DNA of 44,756 nucleotides from Kiritimatiellia bacterium (lineage in GTDB: Bacteria; Verrucomicrobiota; Kiritimatiellia; RFP12; JAAYLN01), in NCBI GenBank assembly GCA_017962605.1, contig JAGCUY010000065.1, positions 1 to 44,756 of the forward strand, written 5' to 3'. Each line of letters opens with the position of its first letter. The first letter of the stretch is position 1. Made by a program: the position numbers and the translations under genes. The notes under the pieces are model-generated. The model searched no databases. It was not told the origin of the DNA and saw nothing but the letters and a program-made list of their open reading frames with translations. Shown one piece after another: positions 7,326 through 14,766 of the stretch.

Positions 7326-9814
7326 GTGATTGAAAAATTGGCGTTCAACGCCTGAGAAGCGTCATCGTCCGATGTCTGGGAAATGAACTCCACGGTGCGC
7401 TTTTCGCCCGGGAGAAGGGTGAAGGAGTTGTCCGAGAACTCGCCTTTTACGCCTGGTAGTTCCAGCCAGACGAAGAAGGCGGGCTTGTCGGTCGATAGGG
7501 TTACGCTTCCACCGGAGACTTCGGCCTTGATTTTCGCCTCGGCGACGGGGCTTTCCTTGAAAGGCGCGAAGAACCAGTCGTTCCGCGCCTCTCCAAGGGC
7601 CAGCGAGAGGAAGCGGGCCTTCCGTTCCTCTTCAGAACCATAGGCGGAGAGCGGGCGCGCCGCGATGAGGACGGCGCTGCCGGGCGGGAGCGTGGCGTCG
7701 ATGGCCTCGGCGCCGAAGGCCGTCCCGTCGAAGCCGAGCGTCCTGATCGACGCTTCGGCGGCCACGGTTTCGGCGGTGTCGTTGATGCCCCAGAATTCAA
7801 GCGAGGCGCCGTCTTCAGAGGGTTTCGCCACAATCGCCACGGGCGCGAAGAAGCGCCGCGCGTGGTGGTGGAGGTGCTTCCACTTGCCGCCGTATTCCAG
7901 CGAACTCCATGAGGAGACGGGCCAGAGGTCGTTCAGCTGCCAGAAGAGCGTTCCCATGCAGTAGGGGCGGAGCGTCCGCCAAGTTTCCACGGCCGTCTTT
8001 ATGGCGCAGGCCTGCTGGACTTGCGAGAGGTAGAGCATCTCGTCGATGTCACGCGGCGGGCGGAACAGCCTTTCCGTAGTCTTGCGGATGCGCTCGTTGC
8101 CGCCGTCGTTTTTCTGGTGCCACTCGAAATCCTCGGAAAGGGGGGCGCCAGCCGACGCGGAGGAGGAGCCCGGCGCGGGAGCGCCGGGTGCAAGACCAGC
8201 GGGAGCGCCGGGTGCAAGACCTGCGGGGGCGCTGGGGGCAAGACCTGCGGGGGCGCCGGGTGCAAGACCTACGGGCGGAAGATGGCAGAAGGTTTCAGCG
8301 ACTTCCCGCGACGGGAAGCTCTGGAAGCCGAACTCGCTGCAGAAGCGGGGCCTGAAGCTGCGGTAGTGGCCGAAGGGCTTGTTCTCGTGCCAGACCGCCC
8401 AGATGTGCATGTCGCCCTTGCCGTCGGCATGCCAGCCGTCGTGGTCGAAGTCGGCGCTTCCGGCGCACGGCGAGGATGGCCAGAACTTCCTCGATGGATC
8501 GCAGCGGGAGACGACCTCCTCCTGGACCTCGAAGCGCCTCTTGCACTCATCGATGTATGTCTTGCGGTCGGCTGCGGAAATCGTATTGCCATACCAGCCG
8601 CGGGCCGCGCCGATGCACTCGTTGTCGCCGCACCAGAGGGCGATGCAGGCGTGGTCGCGCAGGCGGCGCACCTGGTGTTCCGTTTCGGCGCGGACATCCG
8701 CGAGGAAGGCGTCGTTCGCCGGGTAGAGGGCGCATGAGAACATGAAGTCGTGCCAGACCAGAAGCCCGAGTTCGTCGCACAGGTCGTAGAAGGCGTCCTT
8801 TTCAAACTGCCCGCCGCCCCAGAGGCGAACCATGTTCATGTTGGCGGCGCGTGCGCTCTCAAGCAGGTTGCGGTAGCGTTCGGGCGTCTGGCGGGTGTCG
8901 AAGGCGTCGCAGGGGATCCAGTTCGCGCCCTTCATGAAGACGGCGCGGTTGTTGACCTTGAAGCAGACTGCACCGCCAGCGGTGTCGAGCACTATCTTGC
9001 GCAGGCCGACGCGGCCTTTCACTACGCCGCTCCCAACGGGGACGGCATAGTGAAAGAACTTCTGCTCCCCCTGGCCGTTGGGCCACCAGAGGGGCGGGTT
9101 GTCGATTTCCAGGGTGTTCGTGACGTCCTCGCCGGTTTCAAGGATGGCGTGGACGCGGAGAGTGCAGTGCGAGAGGTCGTCGTTGAACTCCTGGTCGCAA
9201 TAGACGTAGTCGATGCGGTCGCCGTCGGAGGCGATGAGCTCGACGGCGCCGCACGGGCCAGCCGTCATCTGCGCGAGGCCCCAGTCCCAGCCGCGGTGGC
9301 AGGCGGGCTTGCGGATGAACGCGCCGTTGTTGAACCAGGTGTTCATGCTCATCGGGTACGGGCGGGGCGAGGCGGCGGCCATTTCGTCGCCTATGCGCCA
9401 GGCGCTCGCGAAGACGAGGCGGATGTCGTTGCGGCCCGGGCGAAGGGCGCCGCTGACATCGAAGTCCCAGCGCCTGAAGCGGTCGTGCGTCTCGCCGACC
9501 TTGGCGCCGTTGACGAAGACCGTCGCAAAGGTGTCGCAGTCCTCCAGCCGCAGGATCACGGACGAATGGGCGAGGAAGCCGTCCGCCACTTCGAACTCCC
9601 GCGAGAAGGCCCATTCGTGCTTGGCGACCCACTGGACGTCGCGCTCGTTGCGGCCCCAGTAGGGATCCTGCATGAGCCCGGCGGCGAAGAGGGCGGAGTG
9701 GACGTCGCCCGGAACGGTTGCGGCGCAGGACAGGGCGGCGCCCTTCTCGTTTGTCCCATCAAGCCGCCACTGGCCGGAGAGGTCGAGGCGGCACGTCGTT
9801 TGCGAAGTAGTCAT
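7304..9814 (-). CDS. Beta-mannosidase, glycoside hydrolase family 2
   Basis: 836 residues. Retaining exo-hydrolase expected to release mannose from beta-mannosides. The N-terminal sugar-binding sandwich shows the family signatures VPGDVHSALFAAGL, DPYWGRNE and VQWVAKHEWAFSREF. An immunoglobulin-like domain and the TIM barrel follow. The acid/base glutamate is in LWCGDNE (about residue 396) and the nucleophile in CSEFGFQS (about 493). Shortly after the nucleophile, residues about 512-553 form a low-complexity PAGLAPGA repeat from a 24-bp tandem repeat; barrel sequence resumes with FEWHQKNDGGNERI. No signal peptide, so probably cytoplasmic or exported otherwise. It follows the acetylesterase gene by 41 bp and is probably co-transcribed with it. 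Confidence 0.95.
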   Translation of the reverse strand: MTTSQTTCRLDLSGQWRLDGTNEKGAALSCAATVPGDVHSALFAAGLMQDPYWGRNERDVQWVAKHEWAFSREFEVADGFLAHSSVILRLEDCDTFATVFVNGAKVGETHDRFRRWDFDVSGALRPGRNDIRLVFASAWRIGDEMAAASPRPYPMSMNTWFNNGAFIRKPACHRGWDWGLAQMTAGPCGAVELIASDGDRIDYVYCDQEFNDDLSHCTLRVHAILETGEDVTNTLEIDNPPLWWPNGQGEQKFFHYAVPVGSGVVKGRVGLRKIVLDTAGGAVCFKVNNRAVFMKGANWIPCDAFDTRQTPERYRNLLESARAANMNMVRLWGGGQFEKDAFYDLCDELGLLVWHDFMFSCALYPANDAFLADVRAETEHQVRRLRDHACIALWCGDNECIGAARGWYGNTISAADRKTYIDECKRRFEVQEEVVSRCDPSRKFWPSSPCAGSADFDHDGWHADGKGDMHIWAVWHENKPFGHYRSFRPRFCSEFGFQSFPSREVAETFCHLPPVGLAPGAPAGLAPSAPAGLAPGAPAGLAPGAPAPGSSSASAGAPLSEDFEWHQKNDGGNERIRKTTERLFRPPRDIDEMLYLSQVQQACAIKTAVETWRTLRPYCMGTLFWQLNDLWPVSSWSSLEYGGKWKHLHHHARRFFAPVAIVAKPSEDGASLEFWGINDTAETVAAEASIRTLGFDGTAFGAEAIDATLPPGSAVLIAARPLSAYGSEEERKARFLSLALGEARNDWFFAPFKESPVAEAKIKAEVSGGSVTLSTDKPAFFVWLELPGVKGEFSDNSFTLLPGEKRTVEFISQTSDDDASQALNANFSITALAPNL
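8175..8270. repeat. Four 24-bp tandem repeats inside the beta-mannosidase gene
   Basis: Units at 8175, 8199, 8223 and 8247, nearly identical (core GCGCCGGGTGCAAGACC). Each is 24 bp and keeps frame, encoding an eight-residue PAGLAPGA-type unit in the hydrolase. The third unit has two substitutions. The array sits between two conserved barrel segments and has no counterpart in typical family members. Confidence 0.9.
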
Positions 9815-9855
9815 TGTCGAAGTAATGGCGGAGGTGGAATGCGGCGCGAATCGGC

Positions 9856-11964
9856 CTACTGGACTTCAAGGCTGAAGGGGAAGAGCGGGATGCCGTCGCC
9901 CTTGCGGTAGAGGCACGGGTCGGGCGGGAAGGCGCTCCAAGCGTATTCGACGCGGACTGGGCGTTCCACTCCCGGCGCCGAGACGACGAGCGTGCCGTCG
10001 GTATCGATGCGGGCGTCGGCCCACTCGCCGGTGCCGTCTTCGCGGAGGAGGGCGAACAGGTGCGGCCCTGGATGGCCGGATGCTGCGGCCTCGCCGCGCA
10101 GTTCAATGCCGTCACCGGCGTCGCGGAGCGTGACGCGCACCGTCCCGTCAGCCTCGGCCTTGGCGGACGCGCCGCGCGGGCCGGGAAGGGCGGAGGCGTC
10201 GCCGTATGCGAGGCGCATCGCCTCGTTCGCCAGGCGCTCGCCCACGGCCTGCTTGCGCGAGGGGTGGATGTCGGAGTGGTCGCCGACGTCGATTGTGCAG
10301 GCCAGGCCGCAGCCGGGGATGTCGAAGAGGATGGCCTGCGAGTCGCGGATAGGGGCGTATCCGCGATTGCTGGTCGGGGTGTCGTTCTTCCAGAAGTCGT
10401 CGGGGAAGCGCTCTTTCGGATGGTGGGCGCGGAATGCCGAGAGCTGGGTTCCGATGAAGACGAAGTCCGGGTCGTTCCAGGCCCTGCGCCAGTCCTCGAC
10501 GAGCTCGCGCTGGAAGTCGCGGTACTTCACGGGCTGGCCGGCGTTGGAGCACCCCTGATACCAGATGGCGCCGCGCATCGGGAAGCAGATGAAGGGGTTG
10601 ACCATGGCGTTGAAGAGCGTTGACGGAGTCTGTTGCGACGTGCGCGGGTCAGTTGCGAGGACATCGACCGTCGGGCGCACGCCGGCGAATGCGGGATCGA
10701 CATGGAACTCCACGCGCTCGGCCCATTCCCCGCCGTCAAGCGCCACCTTGGAGTCGCCAGCTTCGGCGAGCGCAATTGTGACCGGTCCCTCGAAGCGACC
10801 AACCATGAAGTGGTTCTGATGGCGGATGGCCAGGACGTGGCGGCCACCCTCCGGCGCGGAAAGCGTCGTGCGATAGACGCGCTCGGCATCCCAGTACTTC
10901 GGGGTGGAGATTCCAGTTTCGCCGATCTTGACTCCGTCGAGGAAGGTCTCGTCGCAGTCGTCGAGGGTCTTGATGCGCAGGACGACCTCCTTGCCGGCCC
11001 AGTCCTCCGGGAGTGTGAACTCGCGGCGGTGCCAGGTCACGCCCACCTTCTCCAGACCGCCACCAGCGCCCATGGGGCAGCGCTTCCACTGGGCTTCCTC
11101 CTCGGGTGGCAGGACAGGCTTGGCCCAGTCGGCGAGGGCCTTGGCCGAGACATCGGCGAAGGGGGCGAAGTATTTGTCGCGAAGCCATGTTTCCAGCCTC
11201 TCGCGGGCCTTGCGCTGAAATTCGTCCCTGCTGGCTTCGGGATCGGTGCCGAGAGCCGCCTTGGCGGCCGCGATGGCGTCAAGCACTGCATCCTCTCCCG
11301 CGGCGGCGAATGTGGCTTCGGAAATCCATGGCTGGATCAGCGTCCCGCCCCAGGCCGACTCGACGAGGCCGATGGGCATGTCGGGGCCGAGGCGGCGGCG
11401 CAGTTCGCGTCCAAAGAACCAGGCAACTGCGCTGAAGGGCTTTACGGCGGCGGGATCGTTGCCCAGGCGCCAGACGGGGCGGCCGGGCGGCTCGTCGCAG
11501 GGGCTGTCGGGCGCGACGGCGCGGGGCGTGTGGAAGAGGCGGATGCCCGCGTCGCCATCGGCCGCGACGGCCTCGCCGTCAGGCAGCCCCCAGAAATTGG
11601 CGGAACTCCACACGGGGTATTCCATGTTGGACTGCCCCGAGCAGAACCAGACCTCGCCGACCATGACGTCGCGGAAGGTCACGGACGATTTCGCCGAAAC
11701 GACCATGTCGAAGGGGCCGCCTGCGCCGCCGGCGGGGAACTCGAGGGTCCAGTTGCCGTCGGCGTCGGCCGTGGCAAAGGCATTTGCGTCGCGGAACTTG
11801 CCGGAGATGTCTGCCCCGGGCGCGGCGGTGCCGGAAATGCGCACGGGCCTGTCGCGCTGCAGGACCATGTGGTCGCCGTAGCAGTTGTGGATGGAGAATG
11901 CCGAGGAGGCGAAGGCCGGGGCGCAAAGGGCGATGGCCGCGATGATGGAGATGAGTTTTTTCAT
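9856..11964 (-). CDS. Sialate O-acetylesterase family protein (SGNH fold), secreted
   Basis: 702 residues with an N-terminal signal peptide (MKKLISIIAAIALCAPAFAS). The SGNH serine motif is in CSGQSNMEY (about residue 108). A jelly-roll sugar-binding insert (about 255-410) lies between the halves of the hydrolase domain, as in bacterial 9-O-acetylesterases. IWYQGCSNAG and DHSDIHPSRKQ, carrying the catalytic Asp/His pair, follow in the second half. A C-terminal beta domain ends the protein. It should remove O-acetyl groups from sialic acid or other glycans in the periplasm or outside the cell. The start abuts a GTTGAAA heptad array and has no clear Shine-Dalgarno site. The beta-mannosidase gene follows closely, suggesting joint glycan degradation. 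Confidence 0.9.
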   Translation of the reverse strand: MKKLISIIAAIALCAPAFASSAFSIHNCYGDHMVLQRDRPVRISGTAAPGADISGKFRDANAFATADADGNWTLEFPAGGAGGPFDMVVSAKSSVTFRDVMVGEVWFCSGQSNMEYPVWSSANFWGLPDGEAVAADGDAGIRLFHTPRAVAPDSPCDEPPGRPVWRLGNDPAAVKPFSAVAWFFGRELRRRLGPDMPIGLVESAWGGTLIQPWISEATFAAAGEDAVLDAIAAAKAALGTDPEASRDEFQRKARERLETWLRDKYFAPFADVSAKALADWAKPVLPPEEEAQWKRCPMGAGGGLEKVGVTWHRREFTLPEDWAGKEVVLRIKTLDDCDETFLDGVKIGETGISTPKYWDAERVYRTTLSAPEGGRHVLAIRHQNHFMVGRFEGPVTIALAEAGDSKVALDGGEWAERVEFHVDPAFAGVRPTVDVLATDPRTSQQTPSTLFNAMVNPFICFPMRGAIWYQGCSNAGQPVKYRDFQRELVEDWRRAWNDPDFVFIGTQLSAFRAHHPKERFPDDFWKNDTPTSNRGYAPIRDSQAILFDIPGCGLACTIDVGDHSDIHPSRKQAVGERLANEAMRLAYGDASALPGPRGASAKAEADGTVRVTLRDAGDGIELRGEAAASGHPGPHLFALLREDGTGEWADARIDTDGTLVVSAPGVERPVRVEYAWSAFPPDPCLYRKGDGIPLFPFSLEVQ

Positions 11965-11965
11965 G

Positions 11966-12043
11966 GTGGTTAGTGGTTAGTAGTTAGTTGTAAGTTGAAA
12001 GTTGAAAGTTGAAAGTTGTAAGTTGTTAGTGGGAAGTGGTTAG
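11966..12043. repeat. Heptad tandem array (AGTTGAA units)
   Basis: About eleven 7-bp units: AGTTGAA in the middle, drifting to AGTGGTT, AGTTGTA and AGTGGGA at the edges. The array fills the 61-bp gap between two genes and runs into the 3' end of the amidotransferase gene, so that gene's last codons and stop come from repeat sequence. Confidence 0.85.
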
Positions 12044-12754
12044 GGGGAAGGGGGCGAGGGCGCGGCGGATTAGTTCGAGGAACCTCTTGTCTTTTGGCCA
12101 GTATTTCTCGGGGTGGAACTGGAATGCGGCGATTGGCAGGCTTTCGTGCTCGATGGCCTCGATTACGCCGTCGTCTTCTGAAACCGCCGTGACGCGGAAG
12201 CCGGGGGCGGGCTTGTCGCAGCGCATCGTGTGCGAGGAGTTGATTTGAAGACGGCCTTCGCCGAAGACGTCCGCCATCAGCGAGGGCGCGGGCAGGACGG
12301 TGGCGAAGTGCTCTGCGGAAAGGCCGCGCTCGAAGAGTGCTGGATCCTTGTGGATGAGTTCTCTCCCTGCGGGAACTGGCGCAAGGGTGCCGCCGAAGTG
12401 CCTGTTGATCACCTGGCAGCCGTGGCAGATTCCGGCAATGGGCAGGCCGCGCCTGACGGCAAGCGCAATGACGATGTCCTCGAAGGCGCAGCGGCGGTCG
12501 TAGTCCTGGTCCTTGATCCCGCCGCCGATCATCACGGCGTCGCAGCGCGAGAGGAAGAGATCCGCAGCCGCCGCGTCCATTTCGGGAAGGACGACGGGGA
12601 CAAGCCCCGTCGCGACGAGGGCCTCGGTCATGCTGCGCCTTGCGGAGACGATGTCGCCTTTCTGGAGATAGTCGGGGATGGCGACCACCAGCCGCCTCGC
12701 CGCATTGTCCTTTTCAATTGAAGCAACTTTATCCGTCATGGTCGGTTCAGTCAT
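12026..12754 (-). CDS. Class I glutamine amidotransferase-like hydrolase (peptidase C26 / PuuD-like)
   Basis: 242 residues. The fold and triad match gamma-glutamyl-gamma-aminobutyrate hydrolases: nucleophile in GICHGCQVIN (about residue 112), catalytic histidine and glutamate in FHPE near the C-terminus, with NSSHTMRC in the position usually read NSFHHQ. The first ~18 residues are not conserved-looking; the domain starts at LVVAIPDY. PuuD-type enzymes cleave gamma-glutamyl amides of polyamine catabolism, but no puu genes are nearby and the substrate is unknown. The start codon overlaps the stop of the upstream ATPase gene by 4 bp, implying translational coupling. The C-terminal TTSH is encoded by the heptad array. 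Confidence 0.88.
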   Translation of the reverse strand: MTEPTMTDKVASIEKDNAARRLVVAIPDYLQKGDIVSARRSMTEALVATGLVPVVLPEMDAAAADLFLSRCDAVMIGGGIKDQDYDRRCAFEDIVIALAVRRGLPIAGICHGCQVINRHFGGTLAPVPAGRELIHKDPALFERGLSAEHFATVLPAPSLMADVFGEGRLQINSSHTMRCDKPAPGFRVTAVSEDDGVIEAIEHESLPIAAFQFHPEKYWPKDKRFLELIRRALAPFPLTTSH

Positions 12755-13908
12755 TTTGAAATGAACGTGCGGGCTGGAGCACGCCTGATGTAGAGGGCAA
12801 ACATCGGGTCGGAAAGTCGGTACTTGCCGGAACTGGTTTCGACAATGCCGTCATCAACCAGTTCCTTCAGGGCGGTGTGGAGCGTGGAAGAGACAGGGAG
12901 GCCGTGGCGCTTCCTATACTGCTCGTCAAAGCCGGAAACAGGCTCTTCGGCCAACGCATCGACAAGAGAACGCTTGGCATTGGAGAGACCACGAAGCCGT
13001 TCGTCGAACAGTTCTGCATTGGCGCAGACAAAGGAGTCGATGGCCGAGGCAACGTCGTCGGCCGCAACCTCGTTCCGTCGCGCGGACTCGACTTCCTCGA
13101 AGGTCAGGGAGGCTATGGCCTGGAGGTAATACGGAATGTTTTCCGATGCGGATACAATCGCGTCGGCAAGGGACACCGGCAATGCAATTCCCGCCTCGCC
13201 GAATCGGGAGATGAGAAATTCCATGCTGTCGTCAACGGGAGGTTTGCCAAGCGGCATCGGGAAGGCCGAGTTGTAGAACGGGCGCGTGCTTTCTCCGAAC
13301 ATGCGCTTCATCAGGTGCGTTTTTGACCCAAGAAACACATATCGGACAAGTCGGTGCGTCTGAAGGCAGCTTCGGAAAATCTTTTCAAGCGGCAGTTCCT
13401 TTGACAGTCCGGCAACCTCCTGGAATTCATCGAAGGCGACGACAAAAGGCTTGCCGCCGCAATCGGCCGCCAGGCGCTCCGGCAGGTCAAGAACCTCGGC
13501 GACTGACGTCGGGGTCATTCTCTCCCCATATTCAAAGGAGATCGATGGAGTTCCGGTTGGCGAAATGGAAATTGTCGGATGGAGGTGCGCCAGATAGTTC
13601 CCGAGTTTGCCAAGCAGTTCCCGGTGTTTTCCGAAAAGGCCGTAAACGGAATTGGCATACTCTTCGCAGAATCGCTCGAGAGTTGGGATGCGCATCATGT
13701 CAAAGCATATCCCGCTAATTCCGTCCTCCGTGGAAAGGCGATCAAGAACCTTCACAACCAGAGAGGTTTTCCCATAGCGTCGGGGTGCGAACAGCACGAC
13801 ATTCGTCGAACCGTCCGCCAGTTTTCTATGGAGATTCTCCGCATCAGACTTCCTATCGTAGAACTGATAGCCGGAAACCTCCTTGCCGTATTTGAAAGGG
13901 TTGGGCAT
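12751..13908 (-). CDS. AAA ATPase of the archaeal-type predicted ATPase family (COG1672-like)
   Basis: 385 residues. Walker A is APRRYGKTS (residues 41-49), Walker B is FVVAFDEFQEV (about 155-165), and a sensor-like strand follows at RYVFLGSKTHLMKRMF. The C-terminal ~100 residues look like a winged-helix domain. The family is common in archaea and host-associated bacteria, frequently linked to mobile or conflict loci; its substrate is not known. A TTGCAA-18-TATAAT promoter with an extended -10 precedes it and GAGG lies upstream of the ATG. It heads a probable operon with the amidotransferase. ATPase and amidotransferase are an unusual pair, and I assign no joint function. Confidence 0.85.
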   Translation of the reverse strand: MPNPFKYGKEVSGYQFYDRKSDAENLHRKLADGSTNVVLFAPRRYGKTSLVVKVLDRLSTEDGISGICFDMMRIPTLERFCEEYANSVYGLFGKHRELLGKLGNYLAHLHPTISISPTGTPSISFEYGERMTPTSVAEVLDLPERLAADCGGKPFVVAFDEFQEVAGLSKELPLEKIFRSCLQTHRLVRYVFLGSKTHLMKRMFGESTRPFYNSAFPMPLGKPPVDDSMEFLISRFGEAGIALPVSLADAIVSASENIPYYLQAIASLTFEEVESARRNEVAADDVASAIDSFVCANAELFDERLRGLSNAKRSLVDALAEEPVSGFDEQYRKRHGLPVSSTLHTALKELVDDGIVETSSGKYRLSDPMFALYIRRAPARTFISK

Positions 13909-13944
13909 CTATTAAACTGACCTCTCTGGAAATTATTACAATGT

Positions 13945-13974
13945 ATTATACCAGAATTCAACCTCTTTTTGCAA
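13945..13974 (-). promoter_or_regulatory. Promoter of the ATPase-amidotransferase operon
   Basis: On the minus strand TTGCAA (13969-13974), an 18-bp spacer and TATAAT (13945-13950) preceded by TGG. This lies 36 bp upstream of the ATPase start. Confidence 0.7.
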
Positions 13975-14057
13975 CTGGATTCGGTTTTTTCAGTAACGGA
14001 AATATCCGAACTATGGCCATTCCCCGTCATCAGCCTTTCAGCCATGGTTCAGCCATG

Positions 14058-14336
14058 CTAGAGGCCGAGATCGGAATGCGTCCCCGTATCGGCAAGGACA
14101 AGGACGAGGATGTCGTCCTGGATGCTGTAGAGCAGCACCCAGTCGTTCTCGACATGGCAGTCGCGGAGGCCTGAAAGGTCACCGGTGAGCGCATGGTCGC
14201 GATATTGGGGAGGCAGGGTTTCGCCGCGGGCAAGCATTTGCACCACTGCGTCGAGTTTATCTCCATCCTTTCCTCGCCGGAGAAGTTTCTTCAGGCTTCT
14301 CCGAAAGCGATTCGTTCGATAAACCCTGTATTTCAT
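14058..14336 (-). CDS. yafQ: YafQ-family type II toxin (mRNA interferase)
   Basis: 92 residues, full length for the family. The RelE-fold ribosome-dependent endoribonuclease residues are all present: H48 (RDHALTG), H61 and D65 (RDCHVENDW) and H87 (TGTHSDL), matching E. coli YafQ H50, H63, D67 and H87. The start overlaps the antitoxin stop by 4 bp. The toxin therefore looks intact and translationally coupled to its antitoxin. YafQ cleaves mRNA at in-frame codons on the ribosome and is neutralised by DinJ. Confidence 0.95.
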   Translation of the reverse strand: MKYRVYRTNRFRRSLKKLLRRGKDGDKLDAVVQMLARGETLPPQYRDHALTGDLSGLRDCHVENDWVLLYSIQDDILVLVLADTGTHSDLGL

Positions 14337-14602
14337 GAGAGGATGAACTCCTTGAGTTTCGCGGGGTCATCGCAGTATTCCGCGTTCGGGTCGTTCACCA
14401 CTTCCCTGGCTTCTTTCAATGCGGCAAGAAGCCGCTCGTGCTTGCTTTGACGGGTTAATTTGAAAGGAATTTCGCCGGCGGCCAGGCACTTCTTGAAAAA
14501 GCAGGTGATGGCCGTTGTCATGTTCATGCCGATGTCGTCGAAGAATTCTTCTGCCTCAGCCTTGAGGGTGTCGTCCATTCGAATGGTGAGGGTCGTTGTC
14601 AT
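14333..14602 (-). CDS. dinJ: RelB/DinJ-family antitoxin
   Basis: 89 residues. The N-terminal ribbon-helix-helix (TLTIRMDDTLKAEAEEFFDDIGMNMTTAI) is the DNA-binding half. The C-terminal half, charged and probably disordered, should wrap the toxin. GGAAGGA lies just upstream of the ATG. It is first in a two-gene operon with a consensus promoter and would autoregulate it, as is usual for these antitoxins. Confidence 0.93.
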   Translation of the reverse strand: MTTTLTIRMDDTLKAEAEEFFDDIGMNMTTAITCFFKKCLAAGEIPFKLTRQSKHERLLAALKEAREVVNDPNAEYCDDPAKLKEFILS

Positions 14603-14637
14603 TGCAGATGTCCTTCCAATTTCTAAAAAACACTAAT

Positions 14638-14666
14638 ATTATACGAGAAAGAGACTGCGTTGTCAA
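14638..14666 (-). promoter_or_regulatory. Consensus sigma-70 promoter of the toxin-antitoxin operon
   Basis: On the minus strand TTGACA (14661-14666), exactly 17 bp, then TATAAT (14638-14643). Both hexamers match the sigma-70 consensus fully. The antitoxin start is 35 bp downstream. Such strength is usual for autorepressed antitoxin operons. Confidence 0.85.
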
Positions 14667-14766
14667 TGCAATGCAAATCATATAATCAGCCCAAAGTCAA
14701 CATTCGAAGAACTTTTGGCAGGTTGAGGCATTTCGTTCTTAGCCTCCATAATGTAATACATCGCGC

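Noticed and set aside
9856..11964. Active-site loss in the acetylesterase (IWYQGCSN instead of IWYQGESN)
   Set aside because: This variant occurs commonly in the family to my knowledge, and the serine and Asp/His motifs are intact.
8750..11973. Two long plus-strand frames antisense to the beta-mannosidase and acetylesterase genes
   Set aside because: Composition typical of third-position GC shadows; the minus-strand products have full family motifs.
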